A DNA stretch of 64,000 bases from DSWT01 sp049975385 (GTDB taxonomy: Bacteria > Chloroflexota > Anaerolineae > B4-G1 > SLSP01), in assembly GCA_049975385.1 (NCBI GenBank), contig JBNGDO010000001.1, positions 1-64,000 of the forward strand, given 5' to 3'. How positions within the stretch are numbered: position 1 is the stretch's first letter; each line of letters opens with the position of its first letter. Made by a program: the position numbers and the translations under genes. The notes below the pieces were generated by a model. The model searched no databases. It was not told the origin of the DNA and worked only from the letters and a program-made list of their open reading frames with translations. Of this stretch, positions 1 through 8,072 are shown in pieces.

Positions 1-1605
1 GCCCAGGACACCCACGATCATCTCGAACGAGCGTTCGACGTAAATGCCGGCGCCGACTTCCGGTCCCACGCCCAATTCGCGCAACTGCCGCGCCAGTCGG
101 TTGACCCGGCGGTTGAGTTCGGCGTAGGTCAGCGTGGCGCCCTCGAAGCTGAGGGCTACAGCGCCGGGCGTCTGCGCGGCCTGGGCCTCGAACAGACGGT
201 GGATGGGCGTCTCGCGGGGGTAATCGGTGCGGGTGTCGTTCCACGTGACGAGGAGTTGCGCTCGTTCTACCGAAGTGAGCAGTGGCAAGTCTCCGGGCGA
301 CGCTTGCGGCGCAGCGAGCATCCCCTCAAGCAAGGTGTGCAAGTGACCGAGCATCCGTGCGATGGTGGCTTCGTCGAAGTGTTGCTGGCGATAGCTGATA
401 CGCAATCCTAAGGACTCACCCGGCTCGACGATGACCGTGAGCGGGTAGTTGGTCTTTTCAAGCGTGACCATGCCGGTGATGCTGAGCCGGGGGTCCGCCG
501 GTTGGACGTCGGCCTCTCCGGGATAATTTTCGAAGACGAGCAGTGTATCGAATAGTGCCTGACCTTGCGCCACATCACTCCATCCCTGGATATCCACGAG
601 GGGCGCGTATTCGTAGCGGCGGGCGGCGGCTTGCTGCGCTTGCAGCGTTTGCAGCCAGGGGCCGAGTGCGGCATCGTCGGGAACATGGACGCGCACAGGC
701 AGCGTGTTGATGAATAGCCCGACCATCGTTTCGACGCCGTCCAACGCGGCGGGGCGCCCGGCGACCGTCGCGCCGAAGAGTACGTCCGGTTCGCCGCTGT
801 AGCGGCTGAGGAGCGCTGCCCATGCGCCCTGGATCACCGTGTTGGGCGTCACCCGCTGCTGGCGGGCGAAGGTGTGTAGCGCTGCTGTCGTTGCCGTGGG
901 TAGGCGCAGGCGTTGCTCGGCGTAATCGTCCGCGGCGGGATCAGCCTCTGCCGCCCGCTGGACGTGCAGCGGCGTTGGCGTGGTGAAGCCGTGCAGTGTC
1001 TCGCGCCAGAAGGCCTCAGCTTCCGCCAGATCCTGGCCGTGTAGCCAGGCGATGTAATCGCGGTAGGGCCGAGGTGCCGGCAGTCGCAGGTCTTGCCCCT
1101 GGCGCGCCGCTTCGTAGAAGGCGAACACGTCCTTGAGCGCCAGCGACAGGCTCCAGCCATCGAGGATCAGGTGGTGAAAGCTCCACACGCAACGCCACGT
1201 TTTGTCCGCCAGGCGGAAGAGAGTCAAGCGCATCAAGGGGGCCTGGTGCAGATCGAAGCCGCGCGCCTGATCGTCCCTGAGCCAGTCCGCAAGCTGGCGC
1301 TGCTGTGCGTCAGGCGAAAGATCGCGCCAGTCGTAGGTCGTCCACGGGAGTGCTGCGCGCCGCCGCACCACCTGGAGCGGCTTGTCGCGCGTCTCCCAAG
1401 CGAAGACAGTCCGCAGTGCCGGATGCCGGTCGATGAGAGATTGCCACGCGCGCTCAAAGGCGGCGATATCCAGATTTCCGTGGAGGGTGAAACACAGTTG
1501 CTCGAAGTAGACGCCGGATTCCGGCGTGTAGAGCGAGTGAAACAGCATCCCCTGCTGCATGGGAGAGAGCGGATAAATGGCTTCGATGTTGTCTTTTGTG
1601 TTCAT
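1..1605 (-). CDS. Nonribosomal peptide synthetase, N-terminal part (condensation domain and start of adenylation domain)
   Basis: The frame is open from an ATG at 1605 to the left edge, so 535 residues are visible and the gene continues outside. Residues about 7-430 are a complete condensation domain: it opens with the YPLSPMQQGMLFH motif typical of C domains and carries the catalytic HHLILDG motif at residues 144-150. An adenylation domain follows, with LTYAELNRR near residue 480. The C domain would form the peptide bond between the substrate on the upstream carrier domain (gene at 1615-4140) and its own amino acid. I chose the ATG at 1605 over the in-frame ATG at 1611 because GAGG (from the upstream stop region) is 7 nt before it. 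The gene starts 9 nt after the upstream NRPS stop, so it is the next module of one operon. Substrate-code residues lie outside the window. Confidence 0.93.
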   Translation of the reverse strand, partial: MNTKDNIEAIYPLSPMQQGMLFHSLYTPESGVYFEQLCFTLHGNLDIAAFERAWQSLIDRHPALRTVFAWETRDKPLQVVRRRAALPWTTYDWRDLSPDAQQRQLADWLRDDQARGFDLHQAPLMRLTLFRLADKTWRCVWSFHHLILDGWSLSLALKDVFAFYEAARQGQDLRLPAPRPYRDYIAWLHGQDLAEAEAFWRETLHGFTTPTPLHVQRAAEADPAADDYAEQRLRLPTATTAALHTFARQQRVTPNTVIQGAWAALLSRYSGEPDVLFGATVAGRPAALDGVETMVGLFINTLPVRVHVPDDAALGPWLQTLQAQQAAARRYEYAPLVDIQGWSDVAQGQALFDTLLVFENYPGEADVQPADPRLSITGMVTLEKTNYPLTVIVEPGESLGLRISYRQQHFDEATIARMLGHLHTLLEGMLAAPQASPGDLPLLTSVERAQLLVTWNDTRTDYPRETPIHRLFEAQAAQTPGAVALSFEGATLTYAELNRRVNRLARQLRELGVGPEVGAGIYVERSFEMIVGVLG

Positions 1606-1614
1606 AGGCATGCC

Positions 1615-4140
1615 TCAGGCCGGGATGTCGCCGAGTTCGACCAGTAGTGCCTCCAATTCTTCTTGCGTCAGGTCTGCGTCGGGAAAACCGGTAGGAGAGG
1701 GAGCCTGGGAGTGTTGGGGAGCAGTAGCAGACAGGGCGGCGATGGTCTGGTATTCGAATAGTTGTTGGACGGTGAGTAGCAGCCCGGCAGCGTGGGCTTC
1801 GGCGATGATGTTGAGCGCCAGCAACGAGTCGCCGCCCAACTCGAAAAAGTTGTCGTGGATGCCCACCTGTGCGATCTGCAAAATGGCTTCCCAAATGCGC
1901 GCCAGGGTTGTTTCGGTGGGCGTGCGCGGCGCGACGTAGGCGGTGGCGAGGGTGGGACGGGTCTCATCCGGTGCGGGAAGACGGCGGCGATCGATTTTGC
2001 CGTTGGGTGTCAGGGGCAGCGCGTCAAGGCGGACGAACGTGCCAGGAATCATGTAGGCGGGGAGACGCTGTTTGAGGAAGTCCTGGAGTTCGGTTGTTGT
2101 TAGTTGGGTAGTCGCATAGTCGTTAGTCGGGTAGTTGATGGCCGCGGCAGGGGTCCAATAGGCGGTGAGGCGGAGGGCGCCGTCAGCGCCGGGGTGAACG
2201 ACGGCAACGGCTTCGCGCACGGCGGGGTGGCGGGCGAGCGCGCTCTCAATCTCGCCCAGTTCGACACGGAAGCCGCGGATTTTCACCTGGTTGTCCAGCC
2301 GCTGCAAAAACTCGACGTCGCCGCTTTCGAGATAACGGGCCGCGTCACCGGTTTTGTAAAGCCGCGCGCCGGGTTCGGTCGAGAAGGGATCGGGGACGAA
2401 TTTCTCGGCGGTGAGCTGCGGGCGGTTGAAGTAGCCGCGTGCCAGTCCCACGCCGCCGATGTAGAGTTCGCCGGGGATACCCACAGGAACGGGCTGCATG
2501 GCCGCGTCGAGGATGTACAGGCGGATGTTGCCGAGCGGTCGTCCAACGGGCACGGTCGGTGTGTCGCCGACGGCTGTGACTTGCCCGCAGGCGGCCCACA
2601 CGGTCGATTCGGTGGGGCCGTAGAAGTTCCACAGCGGGATGCCCCACGCCAGCACCTTCTGCGCCGGCGCGCGCGGCAGGGCCTCACCGCCGCAGCAGAT
2701 CAAGCGCAGGGATAACGGGTCGGCAGTGTCGTAGAGATCGACCAGCCGTTGCAGCGCCGACGGCGTCTGGTTGACGATGGTGACGTGCTCTGCGCGCAGC
2801 AGTTCGAGGAACGCTGTGGGCGACTGCGCGACGGCTTGCGGGACGATGACCAACCGGGCTTCACAGAGCAGGGGCGTCCAGAGTTCCCACACCGAGAAAT
2901 CGAAGGCGTACGAGTGGAAGACCGTCCACACGTCGGCGGCGTTGAAGCCGAAGACCGGGCGGGTGGCTTCGATGAGGTTGATCACGCTCTGGTGAGCGAT
3001 GGCGACGCCTTTGGGTTGGCCCGTCGAACCGGAGGTGTAGATGACGTAGGCCAGGTTGTGCCCCTGCGCGCCGCCATCCAGGTTCGTGTCCGCGTGGGCG
3101 GCGATAGCGGGCCACGCGGCGTCCAGGCAGACGATGTGCGCGGGGGTGGGTGGGAGCGTGTCGACGAGCGCGTTCTCGGTCAATAGCACCGGCGTCTGCG
3201 TGTCGGCGAGCATAAACGCCTGGCGCTCGGGCGGGTAAGCGGGGTCGATGGGGACGTAAGCGCCGCCGGCCTTGAGGATGCCGAGCATCCCGACGAGCAT
3301 CGCCGTCGAGCGCGTGACGTCCATCGCTACGGGGACTTCCGGGCCGACGCCGAGCGCCCGCAGGTGCCGGGCCAATCGGTTGGCGCGGGCGTTCAACTCG
3401 CGGTAGGTGAGCGTCTGCCGGGGCTTTCCCGGTTCAGCGCAGACCACGGCGATAGCCTCCGGCGTTCGCGCGGCCTGGCGCTCGAAGCGGCGGTGGATGC
3501 ACTGTCCGGTATAGCCGGTGTCAGTCGTGGTGTCATTCCAAGCGACGAGGATTTGGTGGCGTTCGGCTTCGGTCAACATGGGGAGGGATTTGAGGGATAA
3601 GTCCGGCGTGGTGACGAAGCCTTCTAGCAGTGTGAGCAGGTGCCCGGCCAACCGCGCGACGGCGGCGGCTTCGAAACGGTCGCCGGCGTAGTCGATGTGC
3701 AGGTGCAGCGCGTCATCGACGGTGATGGTGAAGGGGACGGCGGCGTGTGTGTCCTCCACGCGTGTGCCGAAGACGAGCAGTGTCTCGAGATGGGATAGCT
3801 CCGGCTGGTATGCAGTGGCCGAGTTGGCTTGCAGTGCTGTGAGCCAGGCGCGTGCTTTTTGCTCCGGTTGGATGGTTGTGTGTGTGAGTATGGGAGTTTG
3901 GGTGATATGTACCCCGAAGGCCACGTCTGTTTCGCCGCTGTAGCGGCTGAGGAGTAGCGCCCACGCGCCTTGGATGAGTGTCAGTATATCGAGGGTGTTC
4001 TGGCGGGCAAAGTCACGCAGCGCGGCGGCAAGTTCCGGTGTGGGCGCGACCGCGTAGACTGCGCGCGACGTCACCCCGCCGTTATCCGGCAGGGGTTTGG
4101 CGATAGACAGCGGCGTTGGCGCGGGGAATTCATCAGTCAT
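1615..4140 (-). CDS. Nonribosomal peptide synthetase, initiation-type module: half condensation domain, adenylation, peptidyl carrier
   Basis: 841 residues from the ATG at 4140, which overlaps the stop of the upstream transporter gene by 8 nt (4133-4140). Residues about 20-200 match only the C-terminal half of a condensation domain (LSRYSGETDVAFG); the half with HHxxxDG is absent, as in some loading modules, so no condensation is expected. The adenylation domain (about 215-735) has YTSGSTGQPKG, FDFSVWE (Asp414), NFYGPTE, YKTGD and NGKIDRR. My manual reading of the specificity residues is D-F-W-N-I-C-F-V-W-K, which matches the known threonine code (DFWNIGMVHK) at 7 of 10 positions; this is tentative. 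The carrier domain has LGGDSLLAL with phosphopantetheine Ser772. A tail rich in acidic residues (LTQEELEALLVELGD) may be a docking segment to the next NRPS. A heptamer array is embedded between A8 and A9. Confidence 0.93.
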   Translation of the reverse strand: MTDEFPAPTPLSIAKPLPDNGGVTSRAVYAVAPTPELAAALRDFARQNTLDILTLIQGAWALLLSRYSGETDVAFGVHITQTPILTHTTIQPEQKARAWLTALQANSATAYQPELSHLETLLVFGTRVEDTHAAVPFTITVDDALHLHIDYAGDRFEAAAVARLAGHLLTLLEGFVTTPDLSLKSLPMLTEAERHQILVAWNDTTTDTGYTGQCIHRRFERQAARTPEAIAVVCAEPGKPRQTLTYRELNARANRLARHLRALGVGPEVPVAMDVTRSTAMLVGMLGILKAGGAYVPIDPAYPPERQAFMLADTQTPVLLTENALVDTLPPTPAHIVCLDAAWPAIAAHADTNLDGGAQGHNLAYVIYTSGSTGQPKGVAIAHQSVINLIEATRPVFGFNAADVWTVFHSYAFDFSVWELWTPLLCEARLVIVPQAVAQSPTAFLELLRAEHVTIVNQTPSALQRLVDLYDTADPLSLRLICCGGEALPRAPAQKVLAWGIPLWNFYGPTESTVWAACGQVTAVGDTPTVPVGRPLGNIRLYILDAAMQPVPVGIPGELYIGGVGLARGYFNRPQLTAEKFVPDPFSTEPGARLYKTGDAARYLESGDVEFLQRLDNQVKIRGFRVELGEIESALARHPAVREAVAVVHPGADGALRLTAYWTPAAAINYPTNDYATTQLTTTELQDFLKQRLPAYMIPGTFVRLDALPLTPNGKIDRRRLPAPDETRPTLATAYVAPRTPTETTLARIWEAILQIAQVGIHDNFFELGGDSLLALNIIAEAHAAGLLLTVQQLFEYQTIAALSATAPQHSQAPSPTGFPDADLTQEELEALLVELGDIPA
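2101..2142 (-). repeat. Heptamer array inside the NRPS adenylation domain coding sequence
   Basis: Read on the minus strand, consecutive 7-mers of the type ACTACCC, GACTAAC, GACTATG, CGACTAC encode the segment INYPTNDYATTQLT between adenylation motifs A8 and A9. The same heptamer family occurs intergenically at 60917-60954. Confidence 0.75.
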
Positions 4141-7100
4141 ATTGATCAAATAGCTTGTTAAGCTGCCGCGGGCGGGCGCGGGTGAGGGCAGCGATGCGGT
4201 CGTTGGATTCGCGGAGCCGCTCACTGAGGACGTTGATGAGCGCCAGCGACATCTCCGGGTTCTGACGCGCCAGGGCGATGAGGGGTTCGCGACGCAGGCG
4301 CAGCGTGAGCGTGTCCTGGATGGCGACGGCGGAGGTGGTGTGCGGGCTGTTATCGAAGAAGTTGGCCTCGCCGAAGTACGAGTGCGCCTCGATGGTTGCC
4401 AGCCGCGCGAAAGAACCGGTGCGCTTCTCCTGCTCGATACCGACGCGCCCGTTGACCACCACGTATAGTGCGCCGCCGGGATCATCGTTGTTGTAGATGC
4501 GCGTGTCTTCCTCGTACATTTCTTCCTCGCAGACGTTCGCCAGAATTTTGAGCTGGTCGATGGTCATCCCCTGGAAGAAGGGGACTTCTTTGAGGAAAAT
4601 GATCTTCTCAATGGCAGAAAGCATAAGGTCCTCCTTCATAAAACCGGTTTGAACGCCGTTTATCAATCGTTTGGCAATCTGGGCCGCGAGACGCACTTCC
4701 TCTTCCGGGTCTTTGAGCGCCGTCACCAGGAGTTCCTCAATCTGGGTGAGGGTGAGGGGGGGAGAGGGAGAGGGAGAGAGAGAGGAGGGGGGAGCGTCTA
4801 GCTTTGGAGTTTCGACGGCTGTGGTCTCGGCTGTTGCCGTTTCGGTTTTGGGGCCGTCGAGCGCGCCGAAGAGGTCGGCGGGGGGGCGACGGCGTGCGCG
4901 CGGCGCGGGCTCGGTGTCGGCGGGCGGCGCGTCAGGCTGGGCCGCCTCCGTCTTTGGCGCGTCGAGGGCGGCGAAGAGATCTTTCGGCGCGGCGCGGCGC
5001 CGGCGACGCCCTTCGGTTTCCGGTGCAGTGGGTGGTGACTCGGGACTCGAAGAGGCTTTGGGCGTGGGCGGGACGAGTGCCGCGCCGAGTTGCCCTAGCG
5101 CAAAGACCGTCATCGTGCGTACCCACGGATCTTCGGGAAGCGTGGCGAGCTTCTGGATGGCTTCGGCGGTATCCGGTGCCTCCATATCCCAGGTTTCCTT
5201 GCTGAGTGTCAAAAGCTTGCTCGTCGGGGTGTCCGGTTCGAAGAGTGGTGCAATCAACTCGGCGGTCTTGGGCGTGGTCAGCGATTCCAGAGCCTCGACG
5301 GCATTCGCGCGCGTCCGGGAATTGTCGCTGCGTAGGGAATCGTTGATGATTTCTACGCTGTTCGGGTCCTGGATTGCAGAAAGCAGGTAGAAGATTTCCG
5401 TGGTGAGGCGTTGGCTTTGTTCACGCAGCGCGTTTTGCAGCACGGCGAAGCCCGGATGCGTGGCACAAGGTTCCAGAGCTTCGACCAGGCCGTAGTTACC
5501 GTAGATGGCAAGCAGGTTGCCGGTGATGTTCGCGCCGACGATCAATGGCCCAAACTCCTTAGGGTTGATGCGGCTCAAGACGACGGCGGTCATTTTGCGC
5601 AGTTGTGCGTTTGGCGAATCGAGCTTGGGATGGATGACCGGGATGATCGTCTTGTCGAGTGCCACGAGTGTTGCGGCAGCGGTCTCACGGACTTGCGGGC
5701 TGGTGTCGGTGAGTGCATCGACGATCAGGGGATAGGTTTTGCGGCTGCCTACGCGTCCTAATATGACGAGAGCGGCCCGGCGCGTGCGTTCGACGGGGTC
5801 GTCGAGGCGAGCGCTGACTTTGGCCTCGAGTTCAGTCTTCACCACATCGTTGAGCGATGTCTTCTGCACAGCGGTTTCAATGGCCAGAGCGGCTTCGAGG
5901 CGAACCTCGTCGGCTGGATCATCCAGATAAGCCATCAACCGGTGGAGGGTTTGTTCGCTCTTGATCTGCCCTAGGATGCGGACGCCGTAAGCGCGGTAAT
6001 GGGCATTATCGCCGGTCAGGAGGGCTTCGAACGCATCCGCAGCAGGCTTGAGCGTGTATAGCTGGTCCGATTGCGCCAGGACCGAAAGGACCTGTCCAAG
6101 CACATTGATGTCGGGGTCGTTGACCATATTCGACATTTGGGTGAGGAATTGCGGATCGTTGGGCGCGGCAAGTTGTTGCAGTCCCACAATGGCGGACTGT
6201 CGGACCTGTCCGGAGGGGTCATTGGTAAAGTCGAGATACAGTTGGCGCACGGCATCGCCGCGTAGATCGGCGGCGGCAAGCACGTCGAGGATAGCGGCGC
6301 GGGTGTGGCTTTCGGGTGCGGCGTGGGCGGTCTGGCTCAGGATGGGGATAGCATCGCGCCCGCCGATTCTGCTAATGAGTTGCGCCATAAACACGGTGAG
6401 TTCGTGGCTGGTGCTGCTTTCGAGCTTCTCGCGTAGTTTGCTCAACGTTGCGGGATCGGCGACGGTTAACTCGGAAACACTTTGGGTCAGCAGGAAGGAG
6501 TAGTCCTCTTGTTCGAGCATCTTAACGAGCGCCTGTCCATACTGCCGGCGAACGATAAGTGCATTGGCGATGTAACCGATGGCGAGTGCGAGCGTTAAGG
6601 TAGGCAAGAACCATCGCAGTGCTACAAATGGTGGTAACAAGAGGATACTGCCGATAAACACACCGATGGGGGCGACGAGGCCGTCGATAAAGGCGTGCGC
6701 GCGTCCTTTAATGCGCAAGGGGACAGCGTTGTAGAGCAAACTGTTGATCTGATAGCCAGCGTTGCCATAGAAAGCGGTGCTATCGAAGTAGCCGAAGGCA
6801 GCCATTGGCAAACCGGGGAAGAACGCTAGGCCTGCGGAAATCGCTAGATTGCCGGCTGGGAAGATCAAATAGGCGTTGCCCACCCCAATCCAGCCGATGA
6901 TGCGGCTGAGCAAGAAGAGCTGGAAAGGCAGCATAATCAGGTTCGCCACGCCGGTTACGAGACCGTAGAAATTTGCCATCGCCTCGGTCGTCTGGAGTTT
7001 ATCGACAATGATCACGCTGGTCTGATATCCGACAAAGGTGAGGAGAATCACGACGACAAGTGTGCCGGTGGCGATCCAGCGCAGGAAACGTGACTGTGTG

Positions 7101-7807
7101 ACGTAATGGTACCCTTCACGTAACTCGTTGAGATATGAGATGCGGGTTTTTTCTGTTGTCTTGGCCTTGACGCCGGATAACCCGGCTGGAAGCGTATCTC
7201 CGGTGGACCTGATTATGCGCGGCATCACCCATGCTCCCAACGCCATCATCCCTAACATACTGAGCCACACGATGATGATACTGTTGGGCGACAGTACTTT
7301 GTTCAGAGACTCCATACTCAACCCGGCGATGATACTACCGATGCTGCCCGCTGTGCCCAGGACGGGCACGATACGCTTGGCCGCTCGTGTGTCGTAGAAG
7401 CCGTTGATGTAAGTGAACCAGTGCGCGGTGAGAATGTCGGTCAGTGGAACGTATATCAACAGATAGAGCAAGGGGTAGGCAACGCGTGTGAGTCCTATAT
7501 TGAGCAGACCAAAGCCAATGAGGATGCCGGTTCCACCGATGAGCAAGATGGCGATCAAAAGCTTGTGACTGGCGATGCGATCGGCGAACGCGGTGTAGAT
7601 AGCGACTGCGGGTATGGAAAGGATGGCTCTAACCATAAAGAACCAGGGCAGTCCCTTCACGCCTACTTGTTCCAGGAAGGCGGCTGCGACGATGGTCTCG
7701 CCCCAGACCGCGCCAAGCGTGACTGCCAGCAGCATCGCATAGAGCAGGAGCAGCCGCGGCCACTCTTCCGATCGAACGTTGAACAGCTTGTTGAGGAATT
7801 GCACCAT
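4133..7807 (-). CDS. Nucleotide-translocase-like membrane protein fused to HEAT repeats and a cyclic-nucleotide-binding domain
   Basis: 1224 residues from the ATG at 7807, chosen because AAGGAAGG lies 8 nt upstream; an in-frame GTG/ATG extension to 7918 has no such site. Residues about 10-430 hold some 12 hydrophobic segments resembling the ATP:ADP antiporter/Npt-type branch of the major facilitator fold. Residues about 455-860 are alpha-helical HEAT-like repeats (for example DDPADEVRLEAALAI, TDTSPQVRETAAATLV). Residues about 930-1005 form a Pro/Ala/acidic linker with a duplicated motif. Residues about 1065-1190 are a CNB domain. In its phosphate-binding cassette FGEANFFDNSPH the position of the usual cyclic-phosphate-binding Arg is His1156. 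The likely role is an inner-membrane sensor or transporter whose cytoplasmic part binds a ligand or partner. It lies downstream of the cyclase-like gene and overlaps the NRPS gene by 8 nt. Substrate is unknown. Confidence 0.88.
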   Translation of the reverse strand: MVQFLNKLFNVRSEEWPRLLLLYAMLLAVTLGAVWGETIVAAAFLEQVGVKGLPWFFMVRAILSIPAVAIYTAFADRIASHKLLIAILLIGGTGILIGFGLLNIGLTRVAYPLLYLLIYVPLTDILTAHWFTYINGFYDTRAAKRIVPVLGTAGSIGSIIAGLSMESLNKVLSPNSIIIVWLSMLGMMALGAWVMPRIIRSTGDTLPAGLSGVKAKTTEKTRISYLNELREGYHYVTQSRFLRWIATGTLVVVILLTFVGYQTSVIIVDKLQTTEAMANFYGLVTGVANLIMLPFQLFLLSRIIGWIGVGNAYLIFPAGNLAISAGLAFFPGLPMAAFGYFDSTAFYGNAGYQINSLLYNAVPLRIKGRAHAFIDGLVAPIGVFIGSILLLPPFVALRWFLPTLTLALAIGYIANALIVRRQYGQALVKMLEQEDYSFLLTQSVSELTVADPATLSKLREKLESSTSHELTVFMAQLISRIGGRDAIPILSQTAHAAPESHTRAAILDVLAAADLRGDAVRQLYLDFTNDPSGQVRQSAIVGLQQLAAPNDPQFLTQMSNMVNDPDINVLGQVLSVLAQSDQLYTLKPAADAFEALLTGDNAHYRAYGVRILGQIKSEQTLHRLMAYLDDPADEVRLEAALAIETAVQKTSLNDVVKTELEAKVSARLDDPVERTRRAALVILGRVGSRKTYPLIVDALTDTSPQVRETAAATLVALDKTIIPVIHPKLDSPNAQLRKMTAVVLSRINPKEFGPLIVGANITGNLLAIYGNYGLVEALEPCATHPGFAVLQNALREQSQRLTTEIFYLLSAIQDPNSVEIINDSLRSDNSRTRANAVEALESLTTPKTAELIAPLFEPDTPTSKLLTLSKETWDMEAPDTAEAIQKLATLPEDPWVRTMTVFALGQLGAALVPPTPKASSSPESPPTAPETEGRRRRRAAPKDLFAALDAPKTEAAQPDAPPADTEPAPRARRRPPADLFGALDGPKTETATAETTAVETPKLDAPPSSLSPSPSPPLTLTQIEELLVTALKDPEEEVRLAAQIAKRLINGVQTGFMKEDLMLSAIEKIIFLKEVPFFQGMTIDQLKILANVCEEEMYEEDTRIYNNDDPGGALYVVVNGRVGIEQEKRTGSFARLATIEAHSYFGEANFFDNSPHTTSAVAIQDTLTLRLRREPLIALARQNPEMSLALINVLSERLRESNDRIAALTRARPRQLNKLFDQYD

Positions 7808-7933
7808 AATCTGCACCTTCCTTAAGGACGCATCGATTGCTATAAGATACTGTCGCTCAGTGTCAGCACAATCGGCCGATGTTGCTACATAATTCCGTTG
7901 ACCTTGCTGAACTTTCACAAAGGCGATGACCTT

Positions 7934-7942
7934 ATCATAGCA
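7934..7942 (-). promoter_or_regulatory. Possible extended -10 promoter of the transporter/NRPS genes
   Basis: The minus strand reads TGCTATGAT, an extended -10 pattern, about 127 nt upstream of the ATG at 7807. No convincing -35 is visible. The rest of the 265-bp spacer 7808-8072 shows no gene. Confidence 0.3.
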
Positions 7943-8072
7943 CAGTTTAACTGCGTTAGGATAAAGTTTATGTAGCGGTTTTGTAGCAGTTGTGTTAGGA
8001 AATCACCGTTATGTGAACTTCGCGAAGGTGCACGGGCCTTGGGCTCGCATACTTTCGCAAATCGCGGCAACT

